Of a stretch of DNA of 64,000 bases, positions 42,861-52,226 are shown one piece after another. This DNA comes from Haloterrigena alkaliphila. GTDB taxonomy: Archaea > Halobacteriota > Halobacteria > Halobacteriales > Natrialbaceae. Within the stretch, counting starts at the first letter, position 1, and every line of letters begins with the position of its first letter. Location of the stretch: the NCBI RefSeq assembly GCF_017352155.2, contig NZ_CP071462.1, positions 2,914,001-2,978,000 on the forward strand, in the 5' to 3' direction. The translations under genes were made by a program, and so were the position numbers. The notes beneath the pieces were generated by a model, which did no database searches, was not told where the DNA came from, and was given only the letters and a program-made list of their open reading frames with translations.

Positions 42861-43766
42861 ATGGCACGTCTCGAACTAAACAATCTGCACGCGGAAGTAG
42901 CGGAGGGCGACGAGAAGATTCTCGAGGGTGTCGATCTCGAGGTTCAGTCGGGCGAGATTCACGCCCTGATGGGACCGAACGGTTCCGGCAAGTCGACGAC
43001 CGCGAAGGTCATCGCCGGCCACCCGGCCTACGAGGTCACCGACGGCGAGGTCCTGCTCCACATCGAGGAGGACGAGTTCGGCGAGGACATCGAGATCGAC
43101 GAGGACCAGCGCACCTGGAACCTGCTGGAATTAGAGCCCAACGAGCGCGCCGCGCTCGGCATCTTCCTGGGCTTCCAGTATCCCGCCGAGATCGAGGGCG
43201 TCACGATGACGAACTTCCTCCGAACGGCGCTGAACGCCAAGATCGAGGAGCGCGCGGAGCTCTTCGAGGACGAGGACGGTGAGGAGGAGGAAGCAGACGA
43301 AGGCTTCGAGACCTCGCCGATGGAGGGAGACGTCGACGAGGGCGAAGTCGGCGTCGCCGAGTTCCAGCAGATCCTTCAGGAGAAGATGGAACAGCTGGAG
43401 ATGGACGAGAAGTTCGCCCAGCGCTACCTCAACGCCGGCTTCTCCGGCGGCGAGAAGAAGCAGAACGAAGTGCTGCAGGCGGCCATCCTCGAGCCGTCGA
43501 TCGCGGTCCTCGACGAGATCGACTCGGGACTCGACATCGACCGGCTGCAGGACGTCTCCAACGGGATCAACGCGCTGCGCGACGAGCAGGGCACCGGGAT
43601 CCTCCAGATCACCCACTACCAGCGCATCCTCGACTACGTCGAGCCCGATCACGTCCACGTGATGCTCGACGGACAGATCGCCAAGAGCGGCGGTCCCGAA
43701 CTCGCCGAGCAACTCGAGGACAAGGGGTACGACTGGGTCCGCGAAGAGGTCTACGGCACCGCGTAA
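42861..43766 (+). CDS. sufC: Fe-S cluster assembly ATPase SufC
   Basis: 301 residues. SufC is the ABC ATPase that drives SufBCD iron-sulfur scaffold changes. Walker A is MGPNGSGKSTTAKVIAGHP; the signature is AGFSGGEKKQNEVLQAAIL; Walker B is IAVLDEIDSGLDIDRL; the His switch is ILQITHYQRIL. Compared with bacterial SufC (about 250 residues) it carries an acidic insert at about 130-165 (EDEDGEEEEADEGFETSP), a haloarchaeal feature. First gene of the suf operon. Confidence 0.97.
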   Translation: MARLELNNLHAEVAEGDEKILEGVDLEVQSGEIHALMGPNGSGKSTTAKVIAGHPAYEVTDGEVLLHIEEDEFGEDIEIDEDQRTWNLLELEPNERAALGIFLGFQYPAEIEGVTMTNFLRTALNAKIEERAELFEDEDGEEEEADEGFETSPMEGDVDEGEVGVAEFQQILQEKMEQLEMDEKFAQRYLNAGFSGGEKKQNEVLQAAILEPSIAVLDEIDSGLDIDRLQDVSNGINALRDEQGTGILQITHYQRILDYVEPDHVHVMLDGQIAKSGGPELAEQLEDKGYDWVREEVYGTA

Positions 43767-43827
43767 CCGGATTCGACTAGAACAACCGTAATAACGCTAC
43801 AGCCGTAACCATAAATCACATCAACCA

Positions 43828-45258
43828 ATGAGTTCCGATCAAGACCACCTAAAAGAGACAGATACTGAGGCCCGGTTCGAGTTCAAGAAAGAGGAGAACT
43901 CCGCAGTCAGATCCGGCAAAGGCCTGACCGAGGAGGTCATCCGCATGATCTCCGAGGACAAGGACGAGCCCGACTGGATGCTCGAGCGCCGGCTGCGCGC
44001 GCTCAAGCAGTACCAGAACATGCCGATGCCGACAGACTGGCCCGGCATGCCCGACCTCTCCGAACTCGACATCGAAGAGATCGTTCCCTACATCCGTCCC
44101 GACGTCGACAAACGCGAGGGCGTCGACGACTGGGAAGAACTGCCGGAGGACATCAAGGACACCTTCGACAAGCTGGGCATTCCGGAGGCCGAGAAGAACG
44201 CGCTCTCGGGCGTCGGCGCCCAGTACGAGTCCGAGGTCGTCTACCAGAACATGCAGGAGCAGTGGGAGGAGAAGGGTGTCATCTTCATGAACATGGACGA
44301 GGCCGTCCGCGAACACCCTGAACTCGTCAAGGAGCACTTCATGACGAGCTGCGTGCCGCCGAGCGACAACAAGTTCGCCGCGCTCCACGGCGCCGTCTGG
44401 TCCGGCGGCTCGTTCGTCTACGTCCCCGAGGACGTCACCGTCGAGATGCCCGTCCAGGCCTACTTCCGGATGAACTCGGAGGGGATGGGCCAGTTCGAGC
44501 ACACGCTCATCATCGCCGAGGAAGGCTCCGAGGTTCACTATATCGAGGGCTGTTCGGCCCCGAAGTACGGCACCCACAACCTCCACTCGGGCGGCGTCGA
44601 GGTCTTCGTCGGCGAAGACGCACACGTCCAGTACTCGACCGTCCAGAACTGGTCGAAGAACACGTTCAACCTGAACACCAAGCGCGCCATCGTCGAGGCA
44701 AACGGGACGATGGAGTGGGTCTCGGGCAGCATGGGGTCGAAAGCGACCATGCTCTACCCGTGTACGATCCTCAAGGGTCGCGGCGCGACCGACACCCACA
44801 TCACCATCGCCTTCGCGGGCGAGGGCCAGGACATCGACACCGGCGCGAAGGTCTACCACAACGCGCCCGAGACGAGTTCGACCATCGAGTCGAAGTCGAT
44901 CTCCAAGGACGGCGGCCGCACCAACTACCGCGGGCTCGTCCACATCGCCGACGGCGCCGAGAACTCGAGCACCGCCGTCGAGTGCGACGCGCTGATGTTC
45001 GACAACGAGTCGACGTCGGACACCATGCCGTACATGGAGATCGAGGAGTCGAAGGTCGACGTCGCCCACGAGGCGACCGTCGGCAAGATCGGCGACGAGG
45101 ACATCTTTTACCTCCAGTCGCGCGGTCTGGACGACGACGACGCCAAGAAGATGATCGTCGCCGGCTTCATCGAGCCGATCACGGAGGAACTGCCGATCGA
45201 GTACGCGGTCGAACTCAACCGCCTCATCGAACTCGAGATGGAGGGGAGCCTCGGATAA
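43828..45258 (+). CDS. sufB: Fe-S cluster assembly scaffold SufB
   Basis: 476 residues. SufB holds the nascent cluster on a right-handed beta-helix. The N-terminal helical part carries LERRLRALKQYQNMPMPTDW and YQNMQEQWEEKGVIFMNMDE; the beta-helix follows from about residue 160 (VPPSDNKFAALHGAVWSGGS, FRMNSEGMGQFEHTLIIAEE, VHYIEGCSAPKYGTHNLHSG). The late DTMPYMEIEESKVDVAHEAT and GFIEPITEELPIEYAVELNR are diagnostic for SufB over SufD. 61 bases after sufC and one base before sufD. Confidence 0.97.
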   Translation: MSSDQDHLKETDTEARFEFKKEENSAVRSGKGLTEEVIRMISEDKDEPDWMLERRLRALKQYQNMPMPTDWPGMPDLSELDIEEIVPYIRPDVDKREGVDDWEELPEDIKDTFDKLGIPEAEKNALSGVGAQYESEVVYQNMQEQWEEKGVIFMNMDEAVREHPELVKEHFMTSCVPPSDNKFAALHGAVWSGGSFVYVPEDVTVEMPVQAYFRMNSEGMGQFEHTLIIAEEGSEVHYIEGCSAPKYGTHNLHSGGVEVFVGEDAHVQYSTVQNWSKNTFNLNTKRAIVEANGTMEWVSGSMGSKATMLYPCTILKGRGATDTHITIAFAGEGQDIDTGAKVYHNAPETSSTIESKSISKDGGRTNYRGLVHIADGAENSSTAVECDALMFDNESTSDTMPYMEIEESKVDVAHEATVGKIGDEDIFYLQSRGLDDDDAKKMIVAGFIEPITEELPIEYAVELNRLIELEMEGSLG

Positions 45259-45259
45259 T

Positions 45260-46480
45260 ATGAGCGCAGGAACACAGGTCCACGCCAATCTGACCGAAGA
45301 ACAGGTACGCGAAATTTCGGGCGACCTCGACGAGCCCGAGTGGCTCCTCGAGACCCGTCTCGAGGCCCTCGAGGCGCTCGAGGACCTCGACATGCCGGAC
45401 GTCATCCGGACGCCGGGTCGCGACTGGACGAACCTCCACGAGCTCGACTTCGAGTCGCTCGTGGATCCGCTGAACGCGGCGGAGAACAAGGATCAGGTCG
45501 GGCCCGACGAGGTCGAGGTCCTCCCCTGGAGCGAGGCCGTCGCGGAGCACGAGGGCCTCCTGCAGGAGCACTTCGGGAGCATCATCGATCCCCAGGAGAA
45601 CTACCTGACGGCGCTCTCCACTGCGCTGTTTAGCACCGGGACGGTCGTCTACGTCCCCGAGGGCGTCGACGCGGAGGACGTGACGATCCGGACCGAGCAG
45701 AACTCCCGCTCGCTGTTCAACTACACGCTCGTCGTCGCCGAGGAGTCGAGTTCGGTGACGATCCTCGAGCGCCAGTCTACCGGCGCCGAACAGGACGAGC
45801 AGTACTACAGCGGTATCGTCGAAGTCGCCGCGGGCGAGAACAGCAACGTCCAGTACGGCAGCCTCCAGAATCTCTCGGAGGAGGCCTACAACTTCGCGCT
45901 CAAGCGCGGCGACGCCGACACCTACGCGACGATCGACTGGATCGAGGTCAACCTCGGGACCCAGTTGACGAAGTCCGGCGTCTCGACGGAGCTCAACGGC
46001 GACTCCTCGGAGACGCAGATCGTCGGCGCCTTCTACGGCCACAACGACCAGCACTTCGATCTGGACGCGAAGGTCTGGCACCGTGCGGAGCACACGACCG
46101 CGGACCTAGTGACTCGGGGCGTCACCGACGACGTCGCCCGCTCGGTCTACGAGGGCGTCCAGGACGTCGGCAAGGACGCGTGGGACACCAGCTCCTACCA
46201 GCGCGAGAACACGCTGATGCTCAGCGACGAGTCCGAGGCCGACGCCTCCCCGAAGCTGATCATCAAGAACCACGACACCGAGGCATCCCACAGCGCGACG
46301 GTCGGCCAGATCGACCAGGAGGACCTGCTCTACATGACCTCCCGCGGCGTCGACCCGCGTTCGGCCCGTAACATGCTCGTCGAGGGCTTCTTCGTGCCCG
46401 TCCTCGAGGAGATCGCCGTCGACGAACTCCGCGAGGACCTCGAGGAACTGATCGGGGCGCGTCTTAGCAAGCGAGAGTAA
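45260..46480 (+). CDS. sufD: Fe-S cluster assembly protein SufD
   Basis: 406 residues. SufD is the paralogue of SufB in the SufBC2D complex and helps iron entry. The beta-helix core shows STALFSTGTVVYVPEGVDAE, LVVAEESSSVTILERQSTG, VQYGSLQNLSEEAYNFALKR and GAFYGHNDQHFDLDAKVWHR; near the C-terminus SHSATVGQIDQEDLLYMTSR and VEGFFVPVLEEIAVDELRED place it with SufD. ATG one base after the sufB stop. A short T-rich stretch (46500-46510) after the stop may end transcription. Confidence 0.96.
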   Translation: MSAGTQVHANLTEEQVREISGDLDEPEWLLETRLEALEALEDLDMPDVIRTPGRDWTNLHELDFESLVDPLNAAENKDQVGPDEVEVLPWSEAVAEHEGLLQEHFGSIIDPQENYLTALSTALFSTGTVVYVPEGVDAEDVTIRTEQNSRSLFNYTLVVAEESSSVTILERQSTGAEQDEQYYSGIVEVAAGENSNVQYGSLQNLSEEAYNFALKRGDADTYATIDWIEVNLGTQLTKSGVSTELNGDSSETQIVGAFYGHNDQHFDLDAKVWHRAEHTTADLVTRGVTDDVARSVYEGVQDVGKDAWDTSSYQRENTLMLSDESEADASPKLIIKNHDTEASHSATVGQIDQEDLLYMTSRGVDPRSARNMLVEGFFVPVLEEIAVDELREDLEELIGARLSKRE

Positions 46481-46752
46481 GCGAGACTGGTCGATCCGGC
46501 TTTTCTTTCGCTGCGTTTTCCGCGTGTGGACCGTTCGTCCGAGAGCGACAGGAGCAATCGGTTCCAGTCTCGTCCGCGTACGAGAGGGGCGACGGCCGAT
46601 GGCGCTGTCTCGAGGCGGGGCACAAACAGGTCGACGTGGTCGACGGCAGGGTGCAGACACACGGCTGGCGGTATCGTACTTGATCGCAACGGCGACTGAA
46701 ACCCGACCGCTCAGTAGGGACGGTTAAGTATCAGCGGCCCAGACCACGTGGT

Positions 46753-47247
46753 ATGAGTCTGGGACAGCGCGTCTCGAGCGACCACCAGTTGGCCCGATTG
46801 CTCCAGATCGGGGTCGTGCTGGAGGAGGTCGTCGAGTCACGCGCCGCCCACCACCTCGATTCGCTGGCGCCCGCGGAGCGGGCGGCGATCGACGAGGAGG
46901 TGCGGGAGTTGCTCGAGGAGGCCGCCGCCGAGTCGGCCGACCACCGCGAGCGGCTCGAGGCGCTGGTCGACGAGCTCGAGGCCGAAACCGTCGCGTACGA
47001 GGAGATCAACGCTCTGGTCGACGCCCAGTACGGGCCGCCCGAGGACACCGACGGCGTCCTCTACGACCAGCTGGCGAACGAGGAGACGGCCTACAAATTC
47101 TACGACGACCTGATCGACGCGATCGAGGCCTCCGAGAGCGAGTTCGCGATCGACCGCGAGCGACTCCTCGAGACCCTCTACGAGATCCGCGAGGAGGAGA
47201 AGGAGGGCGTCGAAGAGGTGGCCGAGATCATGGAGCACAGAGCATGA
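46753..47247 (+). CDS. ferritin-like/rubrerythrin-like helical protein
   Basis: 164 residues, nearly all helical and acidic. VVLEEVVESRAAHHLDSLA, ESADHRERLEALVDELEAET and QLANEETAYKFYDDLIDAIE place Glu and His residues as in four-helix ferritin-like domains; the Glu-x-x-His spacing appears in ESADHRE. A di-iron site is plausible but not certain. It lies 133 bases before the DtxR-family regulator, in the same direction, which fits a role in iron handling. Promoter: GGTTAAGTATC at about 46724. Confidence 0.75.
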   Translation: MSLGQRVSSDHQLARLLQIGVVLEEVVESRAAHHLDSLAPAERAAIDEEVRELLEEAAAESADHRERLEALVDELEAETVAYEEINALVDAQYGPPEDTDGVLYDQLANEETAYKFYDDLIDAIEASESEFAIDRERLLETLYEIREEEKEGVEEVAEIMEHRA

Positions 47248-47380
47248 TCGGGGCGACGCCGACCGCGGCACCTGCGCGTGGGGTCGTCGGCGGGACGCCG
47301 TCCCCCCGCAACGAGGCCCGGGCCTGGTTGTGCCGGCGAGCAAGTGACGCGACACCCAACAACACCGACGGAGGGACGCA

Positions 47381-47812
47381 ATGAACACCGCGGATCAGTA
47401 TCTCAAGGCGATCTATCTGGCGCAACGCATCGAGGACGGCCCCGCATCGACCGGCACGCTCGCGGACTTGCTCGAGGTCAGTCCCGCCAGCGTCAACGAG
47501 ATGATCGGCAAACTCGAGGGCCGCGAACTCGTCGAACACGAGAAGTACAAGGGGGCGAGCCTGACCGACGAGGGACTCGAGCGCGCCCACGACGCCCTCC
47601 AGACCTACTGCATCATCGAACGCTTCCTCGCGAACGTCCTCGAGGTCGAGGAGTACCGCGAGGAGGCCCGCGCCCTCGAGAGCGTTATCGACGACACCGT
47701 CGCTGAACGCCTCGATACGATCATCGACCGCCCCGCCGAGTGTCCCGACTGTTTCGACCCCGAACGAGACGTCTGCGAGCGACTCGAGGCTGGCGACGGC
47801 TGTGCGGACTGA
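47381..47812 (+). CDS. sirR: DtxR/SirR-family metal-dependent regulator
   Basis: 143 residues. Winged helix MNTADQYLKAIYLAQRIEDG and GTLADLLEVSPASVNEMIGK for DNA binding, followed by the metal-binding and dimerisation domain with HEKYKGASLTDEGLERAHDA, CIIERFLANVLEVEEYREEA, and a Cys-rich end CPDCFDPERDVCERLEAGDG. Haloarchaea use several such regulators (SirR, Idr1, Idr2) to control iron and manganese genes. The C-terminal SH3-like domain of long DtxR proteins is missing, as in SirR/TroR types. The suf operon and ferritin-like gene next to it are likely targets. Confidence 0.9.
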   Translation: MNTADQYLKAIYLAQRIEDGPASTGTLADLLEVSPASVNEMIGKLEGRELVEHEKYKGASLTDEGLERAHDALQTYCIIERFLANVLEVEEYREEARALESVIDDTVAERLDTIIDRPAECPDCFDPERDVCERLEAGDGCAD

Positions 47813-47827
47813 GGCGTTTTTCTCTCT

Positions 47828-47944
47828 GCGGTGGCGCGCGCTGTGCCGCGCGAAGCGCGGCACGACTATGCGCGAGGGATGAGCGACTGAAAGGAGCGAA
47901 TCGGTTGGGGAGGGTGTGGCTACTCCCTGTTGCCACGATAGCAG
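47828..47944. repeat. dispersed repeat element, copy B
   Basis: It shares ordered blocks with 15512-15658: CGGTGGCGCGCGCTG, GCGAGGGATGAGCGA, GAGCGAATCGG-TGGGGAGGG and TTGCCACGATAGCAG. Its hairpin is perfect, GTGCCGCGC-GAA-GCGCGGCAC at about 47842-47862, and differs in sequence from that of copy A. It fills the space between sirR and the PLD-domain gene. No transposase, no coding frame. Confidence 0.8.
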
Positions 47945-48018
47945 GACGCTCGTGTATTCCAGTTCGGAGAGATCAATCACTGCAGAAGCCCGTTAGTACG
48001 AAGAGACGAACGAGCCCT

Positions 48019-49875
48019 CTATTGGCGTTCTTCCGCAACATCGCCGAACCGAACGTACCGACGGCCGACCAGTGCCGCGAGCGCCAGCGCCGCGATGACG
48101 GTGAGAACTACCCCCACCGTGAGCGACCACGGGCCGTCGTCGCCCTCCCAGTCGTCCTCGAAAACGGCCGCGTAGTAGCTCGCGATCGCCTCGCCGTGCA
48201 GCGCCAGTAGCACCTCCCGATTGTTCCGGAAGGAGTTCTCGTTCCAGTTGGCGCTGCCGACGACGGCGACCTCGCGGTCGATCACGACCCCCTTGGCGTG
48301 GATCTTTTCGAAGTCGTCGGTCTCCGCGACCAGTCTGACCTCGAGCGGCAGCGACTCCTCGGCCGCCAGCGCCTCGAGATCGGCCGCCAGCGCTTCGTTC
48401 TCGTCTTCGTGGTACCACGTCGAATCGAGCAAAATCCGTACTGAGACGCCCCGACGGGCGGCGTCGATCGTCGCCTCCAGGACGGCGGCGTCCCGATCGA
48501 TGCTGGCCTGCTTGACGAGAATTTCGTCGTCCGCGTCGGCGAGGAGAGTCGTCACGCGCGCCTCGGCGTTGTCCGGCGCGAGGAGCAGTTCGGCTGACTC
48601 GAGGGGGACGGTCGCCGGTTCGTGCTCGGTCGAAAACGCCCGCGATGACGGATCCGTCTGCGAGATTGCGTCCCCGCCCTCGCCGTCGACGAACGAGGCG
48701 TTCGCGCGGAACGCCGCTCCCGATTCGGTGTCCCAGCCCCCGTGATCGGCCCGGAACACGGCCGCGAGGTCGGCCGCGATACTCGCGTTCGCCAGCCGAA
48801 CGCCCCAGCCGCGACTCGAGGCGCCGCCGATGCCCGAGGGCTTCCAGTTCTCGCTGGTGACCAGCACGCGGTCGTCGGCGACGGCGTACTTCGCGTGGTG
48901 ATACCGGTAGCGGGCACCATCGCCGCCCGTGACGCGGACGTCGACGCCGGCCGCCGCGAGTCGCTCGAGGACCGAGTCGGTGGCCCGCGGCGTCCCGCCG
49001 ACTGGACCCGACTCGAGGAGGACCGCGACGTCGACACCGCGGTCGGCCGCGGCGACGAGTTCGTCGGCGACGGCAGTGGACGTGAACGTGTAGCCGGCCA
49101 GCAGCAGCCGCTCGTCGGCCTCGCGGATCGTCTCGAGGGGGAGTTCCGGCGCGTCGGGGAGGACGAACGCCGTCGCCGCCGCGGCGTCGGCCGTCGAGAC
49201 GGGGAGACAGGTCGCCCCTCGAGGGTGCCAACTGCCGGCAGCCGGATCGACCGTCGCGTTCGCGCCACCCTCGCTGCGGTACCACCGGCGCGCCGTCGGC
49301 GCGCGGTCGTAGGAGACGGTATCGACCGTCGTCGTCCCGTTCCGGAGCTCCAGGTGGTCGCCGTCCGCGGCGAGTCGTAGGTGACCCTCGAGTTCGAGCA
49401 CCGGGGCGTCGGTCAGTCCCCGCGTGACGGTCGGCGCCGTGCTCAGCGCGACGCGACCGGAGACGGTCTCGTTCGGGAGCCCGGCGGTGGTGTGGCCGTC
49501 GGTGAGCGTCCAGTCGCCGAGTCGCGTCTCCGGCGGCGTCTCGAGGACGAGGTACTCGCCGACGTTGTCGGGGATCGTCGGATTCGGGTAGAGTTCGACG
49601 ATTCGCGGCGCACGGGTGCCGGTGCTCTCGTTCGGGGTCGTCACCTCGATTCTGCTGGTATCGCCTCTGGTCCCCGGAATAGCAGGTGCGTTCGGGACGC
49701 GCGCTGGACAGGATCCGATGGTTTCGATGGGGGCGCCCCCTCGAGCGATAGTCGATGCATACCCCGCCGCCGCTGTCTCGGTCGCGGTATCGTCGCTCAC
49801 GCCGAGCGCCAGGGCTGCACCGGCGAGAACGCCGAACGCGACGAGCGCGATGAGGACGGCTCGACGGCGATTCAT
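48019..49875 (-). CDS. exported phospholipase D-like protein with lamin-tail domain
   Basis: 618 residues. A signal or anchor helix (RAVLIALVAFGVLAGAALAL) is followed by a lamin-tail-like beta domain at about 85-200 (RIVELYPNPTIPDNVGEYLV, GDWTLTDGHTTAGLP). Two PLD domains come next: the first HxK is His327/Lys329 in YRYHHAKYAVADDRVLVTSE, the second begins at His526 in FEKIHAKGVVIDREVAVVG, each with an SENW or SANW ending. A C-terminal helix at about 585-605 anchors it. It is probably an extracellular phosphodiesterase or nuclease. Substrate unknown. Confidence 0.9.
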   Translation of the reverse strand: MNRRRAVLIALVAFGVLAGAALALGVSDDTATETAAAGYASTIARGGAPIETIGSCPARVPNAPAIPGTRGDTSRIEVTTPNESTGTRAPRIVELYPNPTIPDNVGEYLVLETPPETRLGDWTLTDGHTTAGLPNETVSGRVALSTAPTVTRGLTDAPVLELEGHLRLAADGDHLELRNGTTTVDTVSYDRAPTARRWYRSEGGANATVDPAAGSWHPRGATCLPVSTADAAAATAFVLPDAPELPLETIREADERLLLAGYTFTSTAVADELVAAADRGVDVAVLLESGPVGGTPRATDSVLERLAAAGVDVRVTGGDGARYRYHHAKYAVADDRVLVTSENWKPSGIGGASSRGWGVRLANASIAADLAAVFRADHGGWDTESGAAFRANASFVDGEGGDAISQTDPSSRAFSTEHEPATVPLESAELLLAPDNAEARVTTLLADADDEILVKQASIDRDAAVLEATIDAARRGVSVRILLDSTWYHEDENEALAADLEALAAEESLPLEVRLVAETDDFEKIHAKGVVIDREVAVVGSANWNENSFRNNREVLLALHGEAIASYYAAVFEDDWEGDDGPWSLTVGVVLTVIAALALAALVGRRYVRFGDVAEERQ

Positions 49876-49941
49876 CGGGCGGTCTGGCCGCGCCTTCGGA
49901 TATAAACTGCAGGTCGGAAAACGGATCGTGGCGACGGGTGT

Positions 49942-49999
49942 TCAGAACGGGCGTGTCGTAAAGTGGTCAGAACGGCGTGTCGAGGCGCGGTCAGAACGG
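49942..49999. repeat. three-copy imperfect repeat, periods 25 and 24
   Basis: TCAGAACGG stands at 49942, 49967 and 49991, the first two followed by (G)GCGTGTCG. It lies between the divergent promoter side of the PLD gene and the end of the HEAT-repeat gene, outside coding sequence. Confidence 0.65.
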
Positions 50000-50016
50000 A
50001 TCGCGCTGGGGGGTGA

Positions 50017-51369
50017 TTAGGCCGCCGGCTCGAGACCCGTCTTCTCGGCTTCGGCCTGCACGAGGTACGCGCGGTCGTCGTCGTACTCGGCGACGATCTC
50101 GAGGGCTTCTTCCGTAGCGATCTGGTTGAGCGCCCACGCGGCGCTGGCGCGGACGCGGTCTTCCTCGTCGTCGGCGAGAACGTCCGCGAGCGGGTCGATG
50201 GCGCGGGTGTCGCCGATCAGACCGAGCGCGCGGGCGGCCCAGCTCCGGACGTCAGGTTCGTCCGCGACCAGTTGCTGGGCGATGGGCTCGACGGCGTCTT
50301 CGGCGCCAATCTCGCCGAGCGCGCGGAAGGCGGGCCGCTGGAGGTTCGGGTTGGAGTCGACGTAGTCGACCAGCGTCTCGACGACCTCCTCGTCCGCGAC
50401 GCCGATCTTGCCGAGGACGCGCATCGCCGCCTGATCGCGGCGGTTGGCCTTCTGGAGCATCGAGTCCGTGGCCTCCTCGGGGCCCATTCGCTCGAGGGCC
50501 TCCATGCAGTGGTCTTCCATGAAGTCCGAGTCGAACGTCTCGAGGGCCAGTAAGATCTGGTCGACGTTGCCGCGCTTCTCGTGGACCTTGATCGCGTGCC
50601 ACTCAGGCGGGAAGTCCTTGACGTGGTCGAGCACGTCGTAGAACCCCTCCCGGCGCAGTTGCTCGCGGATCTCGAGGTCGGTCCACGCGGTAGCGTCGTC
50701 GACGTCGGACTCGAGGTCGTCAGTGGCCTCGAGCAGGGCGGCGATCGTCTCGGCGTCGTCGTCCGCGTCGAGGGCGGCGTCTTCGACGGCCGCGGCGGCC
50801 GAATCGAGGGTTGCGTCGAGCTGGTCGGGGACGTCGTCGCCCTGATTGACCAGCGTGACCGAACTGCCCAGCAGGTCGTTCGGGTCGTCGAGGAAGTCGT
50901 CGACGGCCTCGATCAGTTCGGCGTTGCCCTCCTCGGTCCAGCGGGTGCCCGTGATCGTTCCGCTGACGCCGTTGATCTCGCTGACGACGTCCTCGCCGTA
51001 GGGACCGCGCTGGTCCTCGAGATCGGACTCCAGATCCGAAATATCGCTCTCGATCTCGTCGTAGCGCTCCTGGAGTTCTTCCTCGGGGGTGATCTCCTCC
51101 TCCTCCTCCTCGTCGCCGTCGCCCTCGTCTTCGGTCTCCGGCGGGTCGGGAATTTCGACTTCCTCGAGGTCCGCGCGAAGCGATTCGATGTCGGCCTCGA
51201 CGACGTCGAGGTCGTCCTCGGTCTCGGCGGCCTCGAGGTCGCTCTCGAGGGAGTCGACGTCGTCTTCGAAGGCCTCGAGGGCCTCGCGAATCGCCTCGAG
51301 GTCGACCGGTTCCGCCCCTTCGTCGGCCGGCTCGTCCGCGCCGTCCTCGGCTGCCTCGTCATCGCTCAT
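50017..51369 (-). CDS. HEAT-repeat protein with acidic coiled-coil N-terminus
   Basis: 450 residues from the ATG at 51369. Residues 1-130 are highly acidic with coiled-coil heptads (EAFEDDVDSLESDLEAAETE). A middle domain (about 150-270) has VSEINGVSGTITGTRWTEEG. The C-terminal third is a set of HEAT or PBS-lyase-like repeats: LEALERMGPEEATDSML-like, FRALGEIGAEDAVEPIAQQL, WAARALGLIGDTRAIDPLAD, and ASAAWALNQIATEEALEIVA. Such repeats bind proteins. Similar haloarchaeal proteins are common but uncharacterised. Single gene upstream of a pssA gene on the same strand, read after it. Confidence 0.85.
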   Translation of the reverse strand: MSDDEAAEDGADEPADEGAEPVDLEAIREALEAFEDDVDSLESDLEAAETEDDLDVVEADIESLRADLEEVEIPDPPETEDEGDGDEEEEEEITPEEELQERYDEIESDISDLESDLEDQRGPYGEDVVSEINGVSGTITGTRWTEEGNAELIEAVDDFLDDPNDLLGSSVTLVNQGDDVPDQLDATLDSAAAAVEDAALDADDDAETIAALLEATDDLESDVDDATAWTDLEIREQLRREGFYDVLDHVKDFPPEWHAIKVHEKRGNVDQILLALETFDSDFMEDHCMEALERMGPEEATDSMLQKANRRDQAAMRVLGKIGVADEEVVETLVDYVDSNPNLQRPAFRALGEIGAEDAVEPIAQQLVADEPDVRSWAARALGLIGDTRAIDPLADVLADDEEDRVRASAAWALNQIATEEALEIVAEYDDDRAYLVQAEAEKTGLEPAA

Positions 51370-51447
51370 GGTACCACCCGGCGCTGAATCCGGGGATATC
51401 GCCGACGCGTGGCAGTGTACATACGCCACAGTCGTTCCAGCAGCGCC

Positions 51448-52173
51448 CTAAGCGTTTCCATGCACCTCGGGCTCCGTGCGGCGCTCGCGGTCGCCCCAGT
51501 AGAACCACGGGCTCAGGACCATGTACGCGATGCCGAGCGTCAACAGCGCGTACGGAAACGTGCGCCCGGCGAAATCGGGAATGAGGATCGCCAGCCCGTG
51601 GACGATCCCCATGATGCCGGCGTCGCGGGCGAGCAGATCGGGGTACTCGATCCGCGAGACCATCAGGTAACAGAACGCGCCCGTGACCGCCAGCACGAGC
51701 CACGGGTGGCTCTCGCCCGCGAGGATCGCGGCGCCGAGGATCGTCGCCGCGAGCGTCGTCTGAATCCCCTCCGTGTGGCTCCCGGCGACGTCGTAGGCGG
51801 TGTACATCCCAAGCCGGGTGACGGCCATCGCGACGAACAGCGAACAGACCGCCAGCACGAGGACCAACTCGCCGGAGACCGCGTCGAACCCGATCTCGAG
51901 GCCCCGGGTGACGACGACGAACGCGAGGACGGCGGGGGCGACGGCGAAGGAGGCGACGTCGGCCAGCGAATCGAGGTAGGGACCGGCGTCGGTCCCCCCG
52001 TACCGGCGCGCGAGGATCCCGTCCAGTCCGTCCGCGATGGCCGCCAGCAGAATGAGCCGCGCCGCCTGCGTGATGTCGACGAACGCGATGACGACCGCGA
52101 CGAACCCCAGCGCAGCGTTGGCGATCGTCACGGCGTCGGCGACGCCCAGACGCCCGACGAACCGGGGAAGCAT
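51448..52173 (-). CDS. pssA: archaetidylserine synthase PssA-type CDP-alcohol phosphatidyltransferase
   Basis: 241 residues, six or more membrane helices. The CDP-alcohol transferase motif D-x2-DG-x2-AR-x(n)-G-x3-D-x3-D is seen as Asp48, Asp51-Gly52, Ala55-Arg56, Gly64, Asp68 and Asp72. The length and N-terminal placement match archaetidylserine synthase; in Haloferax the PssA branch supports archaeosortase-dependent lipid anchoring of surface proteins. No archaeosortase or pssD is nearby. Start at the ATG at 52173, reading RFVGRLGVADAVTIANAALG. Confidence 0.9.
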   Translation of the reverse strand: MLPRFVGRLGVADAVTIANAALGFVAVVIAFVDITQAARLILLAAIADGLDGILARRYGGTDAGPYLDSLADVASFAVAPAVLAFVVVTRGLEIGFDAVSGELVLVLAVCSLFVAMAVTRLGMYTAYDVAGSHTEGIQTTLAATILGAAILAGESHPWLVLAVTGAFCYLMVSRIEYPDLLARDAGIMGIVHGLAILIPDFAGRTFPYALLTLGIAYMVLSPWFYWGDRERRTEPEVHGNA

Positions 52174-52226
52174 ACTCGCGGGTTCGTCGGGGAGTTACCT
52201 TACGTGTTTTCGTTTCAGGATGGCTT

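Noticed and set aside
46524-46727. 67-codon plus-strand frame after sufD
   Set aside because: Arg/Gly/Thr-rich with no acidic residues to speak of; treated as part of the 272-base non-coding gap.
47842-47862. Perfect hairpin read as a rho-independent terminator of sirR
   Set aside because: No T-run follows, and it belongs to the repeat element that also occurs at 15512-15658.
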